64,000 bases of DNA from Lachnospiraceae bacterium (GCA_024403355.1 JAKSRW010000001.1:1-64000); one strand, 5' to 3'; shown: positions 1-9,346, counted from the first letter of the stretch. Made by a program: numbers and translations. The notes: generated by a model from the letters alone, not told the origin.

Positions 1-2
1 TT

Positions 3-116
3 TCATATGCATTATTCCCTCAGGTTGCTACTGACTTCTTCAAGTATCGTCAGGCACAGCAGAAGGGTGTAGATGTTAATGCAGCAGATAAGGCTAACAA
101 GGCTTACCCTGTTTAA
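3..116 (+). CDS. C-terminal end of probable oxaloacetate decarboxylase/pyruvate carboxylase carboxyltransferase subunit (partial)
   Basis: The open frame enters from the left edge and ends at TAA 114-116, giving 37 residues. The piece begins SYALFPQVATDFFKYRQAQQ and ends NKAYPV. The YALFPQVA block followed by a charged helix resembles, from memory, the extreme C-terminus of the short oxaloacetate decarboxylase alpha / carboxyltransferase proteins of Clostridia. A strong terminator follows, so this is the last gene of its operon. The catalytic part lies outside the window, so the assignment rests on the tail alone. Confidence 0.55.
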   Translation, partial: SYALFPQVATDFFKYRQAQQKGVDVNAADKANKAYPV

Positions 117-149
117 TCTGTCAGCTGTAGTTTGAATAATTAAATATTT

Positions 150-197
150 AGTCGGACTATGCAGAAGGGTAATCCTAGTGCAGGGTCCGACTTTTTT
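150..197 (+). terminator. Rho-independent terminator
   Basis: The arms AGTCGGAC (150-157) and GTCCGACT (185-192) are perfectly complementary and run straight into a T tract (192-197). They lie 34 bases after the stop codon of the partial carboxyltransferase gene and separate it from the MoxR operon. The 27-nt loop is longer than usual. Confidence 0.8.
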
Positions 198-198
198 A

Positions 199-227
199 TT
201 GAAAAGAGCCGATGAAAATGTTATATT
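199..227 (+). promoter_or_regulatory. Probable sigma-A promoter of the moxR operon
   Basis: TTGAAA (199-204) and TATATT (222-227) are separated by exactly 17 bp, directly downstream of the preceding terminator and about 140 bp upstream of the MoxR start. The remaining leader (about 230-369) shows no other gene. Confidence 0.5.
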
Positions 228-369
228 ATCGATAGGAAATATAAGTATAAATATAGGCTCCGACCGATATTTGCCGAATGCCGGCTTTTGAATACATAAG
301 CTAAGCAGACAGCCGGGGCAGGGTATAGAGACATAAAGAAAACTGAAGTTATGAAAGGTGTTTACAGAT

Positions 370-1296
370 ATGGCTGAAATAATTGACAGAATGAAAAATG
401 CAATAAAGCTGGTAATACATGGCAAGGACGAGGTAATCGACCAGGTGCTCTGTGCTTTACTTGCAAAGGGACATGTTCTTTTGGAGGATATCCCCGGTGT
501 AGGAAAAACCACGCTGGTTACTGCTCTTGCGAAGGTTATGTCACTTGATTACAAAAGAATCCAGTTTACACCTGATGTAATGCCTTCGGACCTTTGCGGT
601 TTTACAATGTACGATAAAAATACCGGCTCATTTTCCTTTAAGGAGGGTGCTGTTTTTACAAATCTCTTTCTTGCGGATGAGATTAACCGTACATCACCAA
701 AGACACAATCTGCGCTTCTTGAAGTAATGGAGGAAGGCAAGGTAACGGTAGACGGTGTTACAAGACAGCTGCCTTCTCCCTTTTTTGTTATCGCCACACA
801 GAATCCTGTCGGTGCATCCGGAACCCAGAAGCTTCCCGAATCACAGCTTGACCGTTTTATGATAAGAATGTCGATGGGTTATCCGGACCATGGAAGTGCA
901 ATTGATATTTTACGCGGTGATTCGCATGCGATAGTTGATTCACTTCAGCCCTGTCTGGCTCAAAATGAGATAGTAGAGCTTCAAAAGGCAGTGGATGCTA
1001 TATTTGTATCGGATGCAATTCTTGAATATATTGTTCAGCTTACAGAGGCCACCAGAGCCGATGATATGTATTCATTGGGTCTGAGTCCCCGTGCAAGTAT
1101 CGCGCTTCTTAAGATGACAAAGGCACATGCCTACGTATCTGACAGGGAGTATGCGGCGCCGGAGGATGTGAAGGCCGTATTTTACAGTATTGCAAATCAC
1201 AGAGTAATTCTTTCCACAAAAGCAAAAGCCGGCGGTCACAGCCTGCAGTCTGCACTTGAGAGAACCTTTGCTTCGGTAGCCTTGCCGAAGGTGTAA
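370..1296 (+). CDS. MoxR-family AAA+ ATPase
   Basis: A 308-residue AAA+ protein of the MoxR/RavA class, thought to act as a chaperone-like ATPase that matures partner proteins, often ones with VWA or DUF58 domains. The Walker A motif GVGKTTL is near residue 43, the Walker B region reads LADEINR, and sensor residues follow in ATQNP. The start is placed at ATG 370 because GAAAGGTG (353-360) lies 9 bases upstream; the upstream GTG at 358 overlaps that site. A DUF58 protein and a transmembrane transglutaminase follow, the standard trio found in many bacteria. The exact substrate is unknown. Confidence 0.9.
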   Translation: MAEIIDRMKNAIKLVIHGKDEVIDQVLCALLAKGHVLLEDIPGVGKTTLVTALAKVMSLDYKRIQFTPDVMPSDLCGFTMYDKNTGSFSFKEGAVFTNLFLADEINRTSPKTQSALLEVMEEGKVTVDGVTRQLPSPFFVIATQNPVGASGTQKLPESQLDRFMIRMSMGYPDHGSAIDILRGDSHAIVDSLQPCLAQNEIVELQKAVDAIFVSDAILEYIVQLTEATRADDMYSLGLSPRASIALLKMTKAHAYVSDREYAAPEDVKAVFYSIANHRVILSTKAKAGGHSLQSALERTFASVALPKV

Positions 1297-1336
1297 GTTT
1301 TTAAAAGCCATTAATCAGCATGAGGGATAATATCAG

Positions 1337-2389
1337 ATGAGAATTCATATATTTGCCATTATTAAATACATTTTGGTTGTGGCATTGATTGTATTATTTA
1401 TATTGGTATTTAAGCAGAATTACCTTGTATTTCTGCTTTTTCCTTATGTCCTTCTTTTGATGATCAGTATTCCGGTATTTCTTTCGAATGTGAAAAATCT
1501 GTCATTAAAGTGTGGCTCTGATGAAGCTGAGGTGGATTTAGACAGTACGATTCATTTTTTCGTGGAATACAGTAATCCTTCGTTTTTTCCCTTTCTGAAA
1601 TCAGCGCTTAGTTTTAATGTACATAATATGTTTTTAAACAGCCCCCAAAAGAAGTCTTTGAATTTCAGTATTAGAAGAAAAAGAACGGAGAGGGTGTATG
1701 TCAGTGTTCTGGCGGGAAGAACGGGAATGGTTGAGTTTGAGACCGGAATACTTGAGGTATCGGATTATCTGGGAATTCTGACAAAGAAGCTTGACTTTTC
1801 TTCGAGCTGCAGAGTGCCTGTATTTCCTTCGGGTTCAGCAAAGCTTGACGTACCCGAAATACCTTATTCCGAGGGCTATGACGAATATTCGGAACCGGAT
1901 ATGAAGGGAAATATTTCATCGGATACCAAGGAAATACGAGAATACAGACCCGGTGACAGACTTACAAGAATTCATTGGAAAATCAGTTCAAAGCTTGATG
2001 AGCTGATGGTTAAAGAACCGGACAGAACCTCTGTAATGTCGGTAGTTATGCTTCCGGAATTTGAAAGAACCGGTATTTTTAAAACAATAGATACGCTGGA
2101 TGCTGCGGCAAAAAGCTTTATGGAAAAGGGAGAACGCTTTGAAATATGTCTCTTTAATGAGAAGCTTTGCAGCTTTGAGTTTTTTGTTATTAATGATGCC
2201 GAAACATTAACCGAATGCTACAGGGAGATGTATTTTCTTCCTCTTTATGACAGACCGGATGCGGCCAAGGAAGCATATTATGCATCGGCGCAAAAGGAAT
2301 CGATGCTTTTATCAATACATGAGGATAATATGAAGCTCTTTGATGACGGGCTTGAAATAGTATCAGGAACAGATAATCTGATAGTTTAG
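1337..2389 (+). CDS. DUF58 domain-containing membrane protein
   Basis: A 350-residue protein with two hydrophobic helices near the N-terminus (about residues 8-28 and 30-52), then a soluble domain. The DUF58 signature is seen around residues 195-220: EIREYRPGDRLTRIHWKISS, followed by ELMVKEPDRTS. DUF58 proteins pair with MoxR ATPases and are presumed clients or partners at the membrane. The gene sits 40 bp after moxR and 18 bp before the transglutaminase gene, consistent with one operon. A GAGGGA ribosome site precedes the ATG. Function in the cell is not established for this family. Confidence 0.88.
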   Translation: MRIHIFAIIKYILVVALIVLFILVFKQNYLVFLLFPYVLLLMISIPVFLSNVKNLSLKCGSDEAEVDLDSTIHFFVEYSNPSFFPFLKSALSFNVHNMFLNSPQKKSLNFSIRRKRTERVYVSVLAGRTGMVEFETGILEVSDYLGILTKKLDFSSSCRVPVFPSGSAKLDVPEIPYSEGYDEYSEPDMKGNISSDTKEIREYRPGDRLTRIHWKISSKLDELMVKEPDRTSVMSVVMLPEFERTGIFKTIDTLDAAAKSFMEKGERFEICLFNEKLCSFEFFVINDAETLTECYREMYFLPLYDRPDAAKEAYYASAQKESMLLSIHEDNMKLFDDGLEIVSGTDNLIV

Positions 2390-2407
2390 GAAAGGTATGA
2401 ACTGTTA

Positions 2408-4984
2408 ATGAAAGCAGGGCGAATGACTAAATATGAAAGGAATAAGGCAAAAGAGCTGGATTTTTCCGGTGTGCTCGTAACGGATGTTTACGGTACGGAA
2501 AAGAACAGTTCTCTTTTACTGTGCCTTGTTAAGGCTGCCATCATATTTCTTGTCTGCTGCGGTACCGTTACAGGCTTTTGCGACGCCTTTTCATTACCCT
2601 ATAACAAGCCTTTGATTATAGCAGTATCAATGCTTGTGAGTGTTATAATGTCGGCCCTCTATATCAGAAAAAAGGTGTTTTATATCGGCTACATAGTGCT
2701 GCTGGTTCTGTTTGCGATTGAACTGGTTCGCTATTACATGTATGCAAACTCCGGTTTCCAGGCGATAATGAACACTGTGCGTGAGGAATATGCGGCATAT
2801 TTTAAAATGTCATATGTACGAAATGCGGAAGAGTTTTACGAGAACAGATATATTACAATTACAATAACTCTGATATTCATTATAATTTTCCTGGTAATGC
2901 TTTTAAATATTACGGTTTCGCGTTATATGAACCTGGCTGAAACCTTCTTTATAGCATTTATATTACTGGAAATCCCCTGGTATATAGGCTATAAGCCGCC
3001 TATTATGAGTGTGATAATGATAATGGCTGGATGTATCTGCGTGGGCATTCTGCAGCACGGTGCCTTTATCAGAATGGTTGTTCCGTCAAAAAATTCCTCG
3101 GATTACGTGGCGGACAATATATTCGGCAAAAAGAATTACACCACACGCGGAAGTGTGAGAGGAATTCTGAATGTCATAGTATTTTCTCTGGCTGCGGCTG
3201 TGATTATAGGCACAGCGTCAATAGGTGTTTACGACAAGCCGATGGGAGAAGTTCAGCAGAACAGTGTAAAATCCCTAGCTGATGATTATGTACAGATTTT
3301 TGTCAGAAACGGTATCAGAGGCTTTTTTGACAGGTACAATTCAGTCAACGGTCTTTACCGCGGTGCACTTGGCGGAGTATCCTCAGCAAGACCGGATTTC
3401 GAGACCGATATTCTGGTAAGCTTTACCCCTTATTATCCAGAAACTGTATATCTTCGTAATTACAAGGGCTCGGATTATTCCGGAAGCAACTGGTACAATT
3501 ATTGCTTTGTAAGTGCGCGTGACGGCGGTATAAACGAGATTCTGACAGGCGAGGTAATTGACGCCTACGATGAAGAATATATGCGTCAGCTGACGGAGGA
3601 AAATCCCGATTCCGCAATAATGGAAGTAAGCTATGTGGATAATTCCTTTGCAAGAAATCTTCTTCCTTATTATACTTTCCCGGAAAATGTAAAGAGTGTC
3701 ACAAATCCTGCATTTTTTGAGCTTTATAAGGAGGATAAGTCAAAGATTCCCGGAATCAGACTTACAAAGCAGATCGGGTTTACTCCCTATTATCCTGCAA
3801 AATATGATAAAAACGGTGAAGTTGAAATTCTTCCGGACCTGCGTGAAATAGGGAAAAATGACGGTATTCCCTTTGATTATGAAAGCTATGTAAGACTGGT
3901 ATGTACCTCTGTACCCGCGGAGCTTAACCGTTATCTGGCTGAATTCAGCAGTGAACATAATTATTTCGGACTTAATCTGAAGGAAAATATTGTAAGCTTT
4001 GAATATGATCAAAAGTCGGCAGAGGAAGTAAATGCTTTCAGATTAAAGGCCGGAGAGGCCATTGCGGATATGTTTGCGGCAGAGTATCCTTATACATTAT
4101 CGCCCGGAAAAACTCCTTCGGATGAGGACTTTATCAGATATTTCCTTTCTGAACAGAAGAAGGGCTATTGTTCACATTTTGCTTCGGCAGCGGTAATGCT
4201 TTTGAGACACATGGGTATTCCTGCAAGATATGTAGAGGGCTACAGTGTTCCTTATGCGCTTGTTTTGAAGAGCGGACGTCAGCTGAACGAGCAAAATTTT
4301 GAAAAATGGTTCAGCGGACATTCTGAGATAAATAAGGATAAAACCGCCGTTTCGGTTGCGGTAAGCGATTACTACGCCCATGCCTGGGTGGAGGTCTTCC
4401 TTGAAGGAAAGGGCTTTGTGCCGATAGAGGTAACACCTGCCGGCAATGAGGAGGTTCCGGAGGGCGGCGGCTTCAGATTTGACGACTTTTTTGCAAAGCT
4501 GATGTCAGTTGATCTGGGTATCGGAAATCTGGCGGGAGATACAATCACCTTTACGGAGGAGGGCGGAACAGTCAGTGATATTCCGGCTCTTGGCAGCGGT
4601 GACATAGTATTTGTACCGGTAATTATATTACTTGCGGCTGCGGCTCTTTTCTGGGCTTTCTACCTGCTTATCAGGTATCTTATCTACCTTTACAGGCTGA
4701 AGAAGCTGATGAAGGAGGAACGCTTTGAAAGTCTTGTGTATATCAGATATAATGAACTGGTAAAATATTTCTGCAAAAAGAAGCTGGTAAATGAAAAAAA
4801 TCCGCTTCCTTTGGAGCTTGCTGAATTAGAAATTCTTAAAGACTATAAGGAATGGTTTAAGTATGTAGAGAAGGTTCTTTATTCAACCTACAAAACTAAT
4901 ATGGCGGAGTATCTTGAATTTTATGAAAAGTGCAGGGAAATGAAGACGGCCGTAAGGAATTATCTAAAGGAGAATAAGAGCTGA
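2408..4984 (+). CDS. Transmembrane transglutaminase-like protein (TgpA type)
   Basis: An 858-residue protein: several membrane helices in the first about 270 residues, a large extracytoplasmic segment, a transglutaminase-like domain, another helix near residues 735-760 and a cytoplasmic tail. The papain-like triad is visible: Cys in KKGYCSHFASA, His in DYYAHAWVEVF, and an acidic residue in FVPIEVTP. The C-terminal about 80 residues resemble the DUF4129 region that often ends such proteins. Together with the preceding MoxR and DUF58 genes this forms the well-known TgpA-type cluster, linked in other bacteria to cell-envelope functions. The real substrate is unknown. Confidence 0.87.
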   Translation: MKAGRMTKYERNKAKELDFSGVLVTDVYGTEKNSSLLLCLVKAAIIFLVCCGTVTGFCDAFSLPYNKPLIIAVSMLVSVIMSALYIRKKVFYIGYIVLLVLFAIELVRYYMYANSGFQAIMNTVREEYAAYFKMSYVRNAEEFYENRYITITITLIFIIIFLVMLLNITVSRYMNLAETFFIAFILLEIPWYIGYKPPIMSVIMIMAGCICVGILQHGAFIRMVVPSKNSSDYVADNIFGKKNYTTRGSVRGILNVIVFSLAAAVIIGTASIGVYDKPMGEVQQNSVKSLADDYVQIFVRNGIRGFFDRYNSVNGLYRGALGGVSSARPDFETDILVSFTPYYPETVYLRNYKGSDYSGSNWYNYCFVSARDGGINEILTGEVIDAYDEEYMRQLTEENPDSAIMEVSYVDNSFARNLLPYYTFPENVKSVTNPAFFELYKEDKSKIPGIRLTKQIGFTPYYPAKYDKNGEVEILPDLREIGKNDGIPFDYESYVRLVCTSVPAELNRYLAEFSSEHNYFGLNLKENIVSFEYDQKSAEEVNAFRLKAGEAIADMFAAEYPYTLSPGKTPSDEDFIRYFLSEQKKGYCSHFASAAVMLLRHMGIPARYVEGYSVPYALVLKSGRQLNEQNFEKWFSGHSEINKDKTAVSVAVSDYYAHAWVEVFLEGKGFVPIEVTPAGNEEVPEGGGFRFDDFFAKLMSVDLGIGNLAGDTITFTEEGGTVSDIPALGSGDIVFVPVIILLAAAALFWAFYLLIRYLIYLYRLKKLMKEERFESLVYIRYNELVKYFCKKKLVNEKNPLPLELAELEILKDYKEWFKYVEKVLYSTYKTNMAEYLEFYEKCREMKTAVRNYLKENKS

Positions 4985-5024
4985 TTTTTCTTTAAATACG
5001 CTTTTGACTGCACGGATTATCCCC

Positions 5025-5103
5025 AAAAGTGTAACAGCGGAAAATTTTAGGGAAAAGTAACGCCGGGAAATTATACGGAAATGTAAAAGCCGGAAAAGAG
5101 AGG
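5025..5103 (+). repeat. Three imperfect tandem repeats of about 26 bp
   Basis: Between the transglutaminase gene and the methyltransferase gene, three successive units share the pattern AGTAACRSCGGGAAA followed by ATTWTASGG: roughly 5025-5052, 5053-5078 and 5079-5103. The copies have drifted, and the last one supplies the GAGAGG ribosome site of the next gene. No known site is recognised. Confidence 0.45.
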
Positions 5104-5115
5104 TTATTATATAAA

Positions 5116-5847
5116 ATGGATATAAAATCATATAAAAAGGACTTTGATTATTCCTATACTTTGGGTGCATTCCCGAGCTTTGAATTAATCAAGGCAATGC
5201 CTGAAGCGGTGACGGAGGTATTTGCACATTCAAGCTTTACCGACATGGAAAAGCTTCAGAGCCTGTGCGCGGAAAAAAATGTTAAGCTCACGGTTAATGA
5301 TAAGATAATAAATAAGCTGAGTGACAAGGGCAACGTTTACGTGATTGCGGTTTTTGAAAAATATGCCCAGAAGCTCGATAACAGCAAGCCTCATATTGTA
5401 CTGGTGAACCCTTCGGATATGGGAAATATGGGTACGATTATCAGGACGGCAGTGGGCTTCGGAATTATGGACATGGCTGTGATTGAGCCCGCCGCAGACA
5501 GCTTTAATCCCAAAACCGTCAGGGCTTCGATGGGGTCTTTGTTCAGAATAAGGCATCAGAAGTTTTCATCCTTTAAGGAATATGCGGATTATACAGGTGT
5601 TGATCTTTCGGACAGGAATGCCAGGAGACAGATTTTTACCTTTATGCTTAACGGTGAAAATCAGCTCACTGTAAGCAGCTGTCCGAAGCCTGAACTTTTT
5701 TCCCTTGTGTTCGGGAATGAGGCAACGGGACTTCCGAATGAATTCCTTGACTATGGAACGAGCATTATCATTCCTCAGAGTGAGTATGTTGATTCACTGA
5801 ACCTGACCATAGCGGCAGGAGTGGGAATGTATATGTTTACACATTAA
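5116..5847 (+). CDS. TrmH/SpoU-family RNA 2'-O-ribose methyltransferase
   Basis: A 243-residue protein. The N-terminal half is a small, poorly conserved domain; the C-terminal half is a SPOUT methyltransferase. Motif 1 is seen in VNPSDMGNMGTIIRTAVGFG (about residues 97-116), motif 2 in LVFGNEATGLPNEF, and motif 3 in IIIPQSEYVDSLNLTIAAGV. Such enzymes transfer a methyl group from SAM to ribose in rRNA or tRNA using a knotted active site. Which RNA is modified cannot be told. The ATG follows AGAGGT with 12-base spacing. A repeat element with a hairpin follows the stop codon. Confidence 0.85.
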   Translation: MDIKSYKKDFDYSYTLGAFPSFELIKAMPEAVTEVFAHSSFTDMEKLQSLCAEKNVKLTVNDKIINKLSDKGNVYVIAVFEKYAQKLDNSKPHIVLVNPSDMGNMGTIIRTAVGFGIMDMAVIEPAADSFNPKTVRASMGSLFRIRHQKFSSFKEYADYTGVDLSDRNARRQIFTFMLNGENQLTVSSCPKPELFSLVFGNEATGLPNEFLDYGTSIIIPQSEYVDSLNLTIAAGVGMYMFTH

Positions 5848-5860
5848 CGGTAAAATGAAT

Positions 5861-5913
5861 GGCTGCGAAGCAGCCGGCTTTTAACGGGTAACAAGCGAAG
5901 CGGCTACGAGTTT
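5861..5913 (+). repeat. Intergenic hairpin repeat, partial copy of the element at 52.9 kb
   Basis: A hairpin GGCTGC-GAA-GCAGCC (5861-5875) is followed by a 31-nt block (5883-5913, beginning AACGGGTAACAAGCGAAGCG). The minus strand of 52941-52971 matches this 31-nt block at 27 of 31 positions and carries a similar GCTGC...GCAGC hairpin at the same place. The hairpin may also end transcription of the methyltransferase gene, although no long T run follows. Confidence 0.6.
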
Positions 5914-5932
5914 TGAAACGATAAATATATGC

Positions 5933-5960
5933 TTGACTTGTTTTGAATAATTAATATAAT
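5933..5960 (+). promoter_or_regulatory. Probable sigma-A promoter of nrdR
   Basis: TTGACT (5933-5938) and a perfect TATAAT (5955-5960) with a 16-bp spacer. It lies about 118 bp upstream of the NrdR start and directly after the repeat element. Confidence 0.6.
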
Positions 5961-6078
5961 CATAATTAGTGGTTCTATTTTTGTAGTATAAATAAAGATA
6001 TCCCTCAGGCTTTAGTTTGCGGGGCTTTAAAATGATTATGTGAAGGGGCCGTTTAATAAACGGTAAGGGAAAACAGTC

Positions 6079-6540
6079 ATGAAATGTCCTTTTTGCGGAA
6101 ATGAAGACACCAGAGTAATCGATTCCAGACCTGCTGATGATGGTTCATCGATCAGAAGAAGACGTCAGTGCGATAAATGCGATAAGCGTTTTACAACCTA
6201 TGAGAAGATTGAGACCATCCCCATGGTTATTATTAAAAAGGATAATGTTCGTGAGCCGTATGACCGTTCAAAGATTGAGGGCGGTATCATGCGTTCATGT
6301 CATAAAAGATCGGTTTCAATCGAGCAGATTACAAATATGGTTGATGAAATCGAGAGCGTAATTTTCAGCTACGAGTCAAAGGAGGTTCCGAGCTCTGTAA
6401 TAGGTGAGCTTATCATGGAGAAGCTTCAGAAGATTGACCAGGTAGCGTATGTAAGATTTGCTTCTGTTTACAGAGAGTTCCAGGATGTGGATACCTTCAT
6501 GTCTGAGCTTCAGAAAATTATTAAGAAGCACGAATCATAA
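6079..6540 (+). CDS. nrdR: Transcriptional regulator NrdR
   Basis: A 153-residue protein of the usual NrdR length. The zinc ribbon cysteines are C3, C6, C31 and C34 (MKCPFCG ... RQCDKCDKRF), followed by the arginine-rich stretch and an ATP-cone from about residue 49 to 139. NrdR binds ATP/dATP and represses ribonucleotide reductase genes. The ribonucleotide reductase genes themselves are not in this window. The gene has its own promoter; a ComM-like gene follows after 47 bp. Confidence 0.97.
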   Translation: MKCPFCGNEDTRVIDSRPADDGSSIRRRRQCDKCDKRFTTYEKIETIPMVIIKKDNVREPYDRSKIEGGIMRSCHKRSVSIEQITNMVDEIESVIFSYESKEVPSSVIGELIMEKLQKIDQVAYVRFASVYREFQDVDTFMSELQKIIKKHES

Positions 6541-6587
6541 TTTTTTCAGCATTGTTCCGGCCCGTGAGAGAGAGGGAAGGAGCTTAA

Positions 6588-8105
6588 TTGTATAGTAGTG
6601 TAAAAAGTGCTTCGGTGTACGGAATCGAGGCACGCATTATCAGTGTCGAGGCTGATGTAAGTGACGGATTACCGTTATTTAATATGGTAGGTTATCTGGC
6701 TTCTGAGGTAAAGGAAGCCAGGGACCGCGTCAAAACGGCACTAAAGAATTCTAATTTTGCTTTGAAGCCAAAGCATATCACAGTAAATCTTTCGCCGGCT
6801 GATATACGAAAAGCCGGGACGGCCTTTGACCTGCCGATAGCAATAGCATGTCTGGCCGCTTCAGAATTTTTACCGGATGAACAACTTAATAAGCTGCTGA
6901 TAGTGGGAGAACTGGGTCTTGACGGTAAGGTCAACCGAATAAACGGTGTTCTGCCTATTTGCATTGCGGCAAAGGAGGAGGGCTGCGAGTTCGTTATCGT
7001 GCCGAAGGAGAATGCCCGTGAGGGCGCCGTGGTGAGCGGAATAAAGGTCCTTGGAGTAAGTCATATTCTGGATGTAATCGAGTATCTTCTGGGAATCAGG
7101 AAAATTGAAGCCGAAAGCTGCAGTATAGAAGGAATACTGTCAAATTCCTGCGGGAAAAATTTCGAGGACTTTAAGGATATTTCGGGGCAGACAACGGCAA
7201 AAAGGGCAGCAGAGATAGCGGTTTCGGGCCAGCATAATCTGATTCTTTCGGGGCCTCCCGGCTCGGGAAAAACAATGCTTGCAAAGCGTATTCCGGGCAT
7301 TATGCCTGACATGACCTTTGAAGAAAGTCTGGAAATATCCAGAATCTACAGTGTGGCGGGACTTCTTAACGAGGATGAATTCCTGGTAACAAGGCGTCCC
7401 TTCAGGTCCCCGCATCATACCTGTACCACCACATCACTTATAGGCGGAGGCGTAACGCCAAGACCCGGAGAAGTCTCTCTGGCGGTTAACGGTGTCTTGT
7501 TTTTGGACGAATTTCCGGAGTTCGGAAGAGATGCGATTGAAGCACTCAGACAGCCTCTTGAGGACAGAAAGGTTACGGTTTCCCGTCTTAGTGCAAGCTA
7601 TACATATCCTGCGGGCTTTATGCTTGTAGCATCTATGAATCCATGTCCCTGCGGTCATTATCCGGACAGAAAACGCTGTAATTGTACGGATAACCAGATA
7701 AGGCAGTATCAGAGACGTATCAGTCAGCCAATCCTTGACAGAATAGACCTTTGCGTGCATGTCAATGAGATTCCCTATAATGAGCTTACCGGCAAAAGGG
7801 AAAATGAGAGCAGTGCAAAAATCCGCTCGCGGGTAATGAAGGCACGAGAGCTTCAGCTGAAGCGCTATAAGGGAATGAATATACATTTCAATTCGCAGCT
7901 CGGGAGCAAGCAGATTGAAGAATTCTGCAGACTGGGAGCTGAAGAAAAGACGCTGATGGAAAAAGCCTTTAAGAAATACAGCCTGAGTGCAAGGGGCTAT
8001 CACCGTGTACTGAAGGTAGCAAGAACTATCGCGGATATGGATGCTTCGGATGAAATTAAGACGGGGCATCTCAGTGAAGCACTCTGCTTCAGGAGTCTGG
8101 AATGA
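6588..8105 (+). CDS. YifB/ComM-like Mg-chelatase-fold ATPase
   Basis: A 505-residue protein with an N-terminal Lon-protease-like fold (YGIEARIISVEADVSDGLP) and a Mg-chelatase-type AAA+ domain with Walker A SGPPGSGKTMLAKR and Walker B LFLDEFPEF. A cysteine pair region, NPCPCGHYPDRKRCNC, follows, then the C-terminal chelatase domain. The homologue ComM helps integrate incoming DNA by branch migration during transformation. Here it sits next to dprA, another transformation gene, which supports that role. The start is TTG 6588, chosen because GGGAAGG (6574-6580) lies just upstream and no in-frame ATG fits the conserved N-terminus. Confidence 0.92.
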   Translation: MYSSVKSASVYGIEARIISVEADVSDGLPLFNMVGYLASEVKEARDRVKTALKNSNFALKPKHITVNLSPADIRKAGTAFDLPIAIACLAASEFLPDEQLNKLLIVGELGLDGKVNRINGVLPICIAAKEEGCEFVIVPKENAREGAVVSGIKVLGVSHILDVIEYLLGIRKIEAESCSIEGILSNSCGKNFEDFKDISGQTTAKRAAEIAVSGQHNLILSGPPGSGKTMLAKRIPGIMPDMTFEESLEISRIYSVAGLLNEDEFLVTRRPFRSPHHTCTTTSLIGGGVTPRPGEVSLAVNGVLFLDEFPEFGRDAIEALRQPLEDRKVTVSRLSASYTYPAGFMLVASMNPCPCGHYPDRKRCNCTDNQIRQYQRRISQPILDRIDLCVHVNEIPYNELTGKRENESSAKIRSRVMKARELQLKRYKGMNIHFNSQLGSKQIEEFCRLGAEEKTLMEKAFKKYSLSARGYHRVLKVARTIADMDASDEIKTGHLSEALCFRSLE

Positions 8106-8162
8106 TTTTGCATAAAGCTTTTATTTTTGCGCCCAATTAGGGCAGAAGGGATGATTTTATAA

Positions 8163-9263
8163 ATGAAATATGATAAATACTGGTTATATATTGCCGCGGT
8201 AAGGGGGCTTGAATCAGGCAGGAGAAGACTTCTTCTTGAAATGCTCGGAAGCCCTGAGGATATATATCTGGCTTCGGAAAAACAGCTGAGGTCGATTCCT
8301 TTGCTTGAGGATTTCCATATCGACCAGCTGCTTGAGCTGAGAAAACATGATTTTTCTGCGGATGCAGAGCGCTTTGAGGAGCAGGGACTGCATTTTATAA
8401 CGGCGGATGAGGAGGGCTTTCCCGAAAAATTAAAAAATATTCCGGATGCGCCCTTGTTTTTGTTTTATTACGGCGAACTGCCGGCAAATTGCAGTCCGTC
8501 GGTGGCTATAGTAGGCAGCAGAAAATGCAGTATATACGGGCAGGAGGTCTGCCTGATGTTCGCAAAACGCCTGGCGGAATGCGGAATAGATATTGTCAGC
8601 GGCATGGCTATGGGGGTAGACGGCTTTGCCCACAGGGGAGCGATTGCGGGAGGCGGAAAGACCTACGGAATACTCGGCTGCGGAGCGGATATCTGTTATC
8701 CGTCCTCGAACAGTGACATTTATGATGCCATGAAGAAAAGGGGCGGAATTATTTCCGAGTATTATCCGGGAACTCAGCCTCTGCCATTAAATTTCCCGCA
8801 GAGAAACCGTATAATTTCGGGACTTTCGGATGTACTTCTGGTAGTGGAAGCCAGAAAAAAGAGCGGTACAAGCATCACTGTCGGACAGGCACTTGAACAG
8901 GGAAGAGAGGTATTTGCCATTCCCGGACGCGTGGGAGATACAATAAGTGACGGCTGTAATCTGCTGATAAAAAACGGTGCGCATCTGGCAGGCTGTCCGG
9001 AGGATATAATTGAGGAACTGAAAGAAAAATATGAGCTTTTGCTGCTCGCCGAAAAAAAGAGGAAAAAGCAGGTGGCAGCAGAGCTTTCAAGGCAGGAAAG
9101 AACTATAATAAAGAAGCTTTCCTTTACCCCGGTGGCGATGGACGAGCTCAGTGCAATGACCGGAATTTCTGAAAAAATACTGCCCGGACTACTTGTGGAA
9201 ATGGAGCTTAAGGACCTGGTAAAGGAGGTCGGGAAAAATGTATATGTAAGAAAAAAGGAATAA
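8163..9263 (+). CDS. dprA: DNA-processing protein DprA
   Basis: A 366-residue protein of normal DprA length: an N-terminal SAM-like helical region, a central Rossmann fold with VAIVGSRKCSIYG, SGMAMGVDGFAHRGA and FPQRNRIISGLSDVLLVVEA, and a C-terminal winged-helix domain (about residues 300-365). DprA binds incoming single-stranded DNA and loads RecA during natural transformation. It follows the ComM-like gene after 57 bp and precedes topA, the same dprA-topA order as in Bacillus subtilis. Confidence 0.96.
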   Translation: MKYDKYWLYIAAVRGLESGRRRLLLEMLGSPEDIYLASEKQLRSIPLLEDFHIDQLLELRKHDFSADAERFEEQGLHFITADEEGFPEKLKNIPDAPLFLFYYGELPANCSPSVAIVGSRKCSIYGQEVCLMFAKRLAECGIDIVSGMAMGVDGFAHRGAIAGGGKTYGILGCGADICYPSSNSDIYDAMKKRGGIISEYYPGTQPLPLNFPQRNRIISGLSDVLLVVEARKKSGTSITVGQALEQGREVFAIPGRVGDTISDGCNLLIKNGAHLAGCPEDIIEELKEKYELLLLAEKKRKKQVAAELSRQERTIIKKLSFTPVAMDELSAMTGISEKILPGLLVEMELKDLVKEVGKNVYVRKKE

Positions 9264-9346
9264 TTAATCATAATTCTAACTAATTAAACAGAAAATGGTA
9301 TTGTGATGTATTTTAGGTAATATTTGTGAATAATTAATAAAAGTGC

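Noticed and set aside
242..270. Sigma-28-like promoter before moxR (TAAG/TAAA ... ACCGATAT)
   Set aside because: The -10-like part fits 7 of 8 bases, but the spacing is 17 or 11 instead of about 15 bp, and a good sigma-A promoter lies just upstream.
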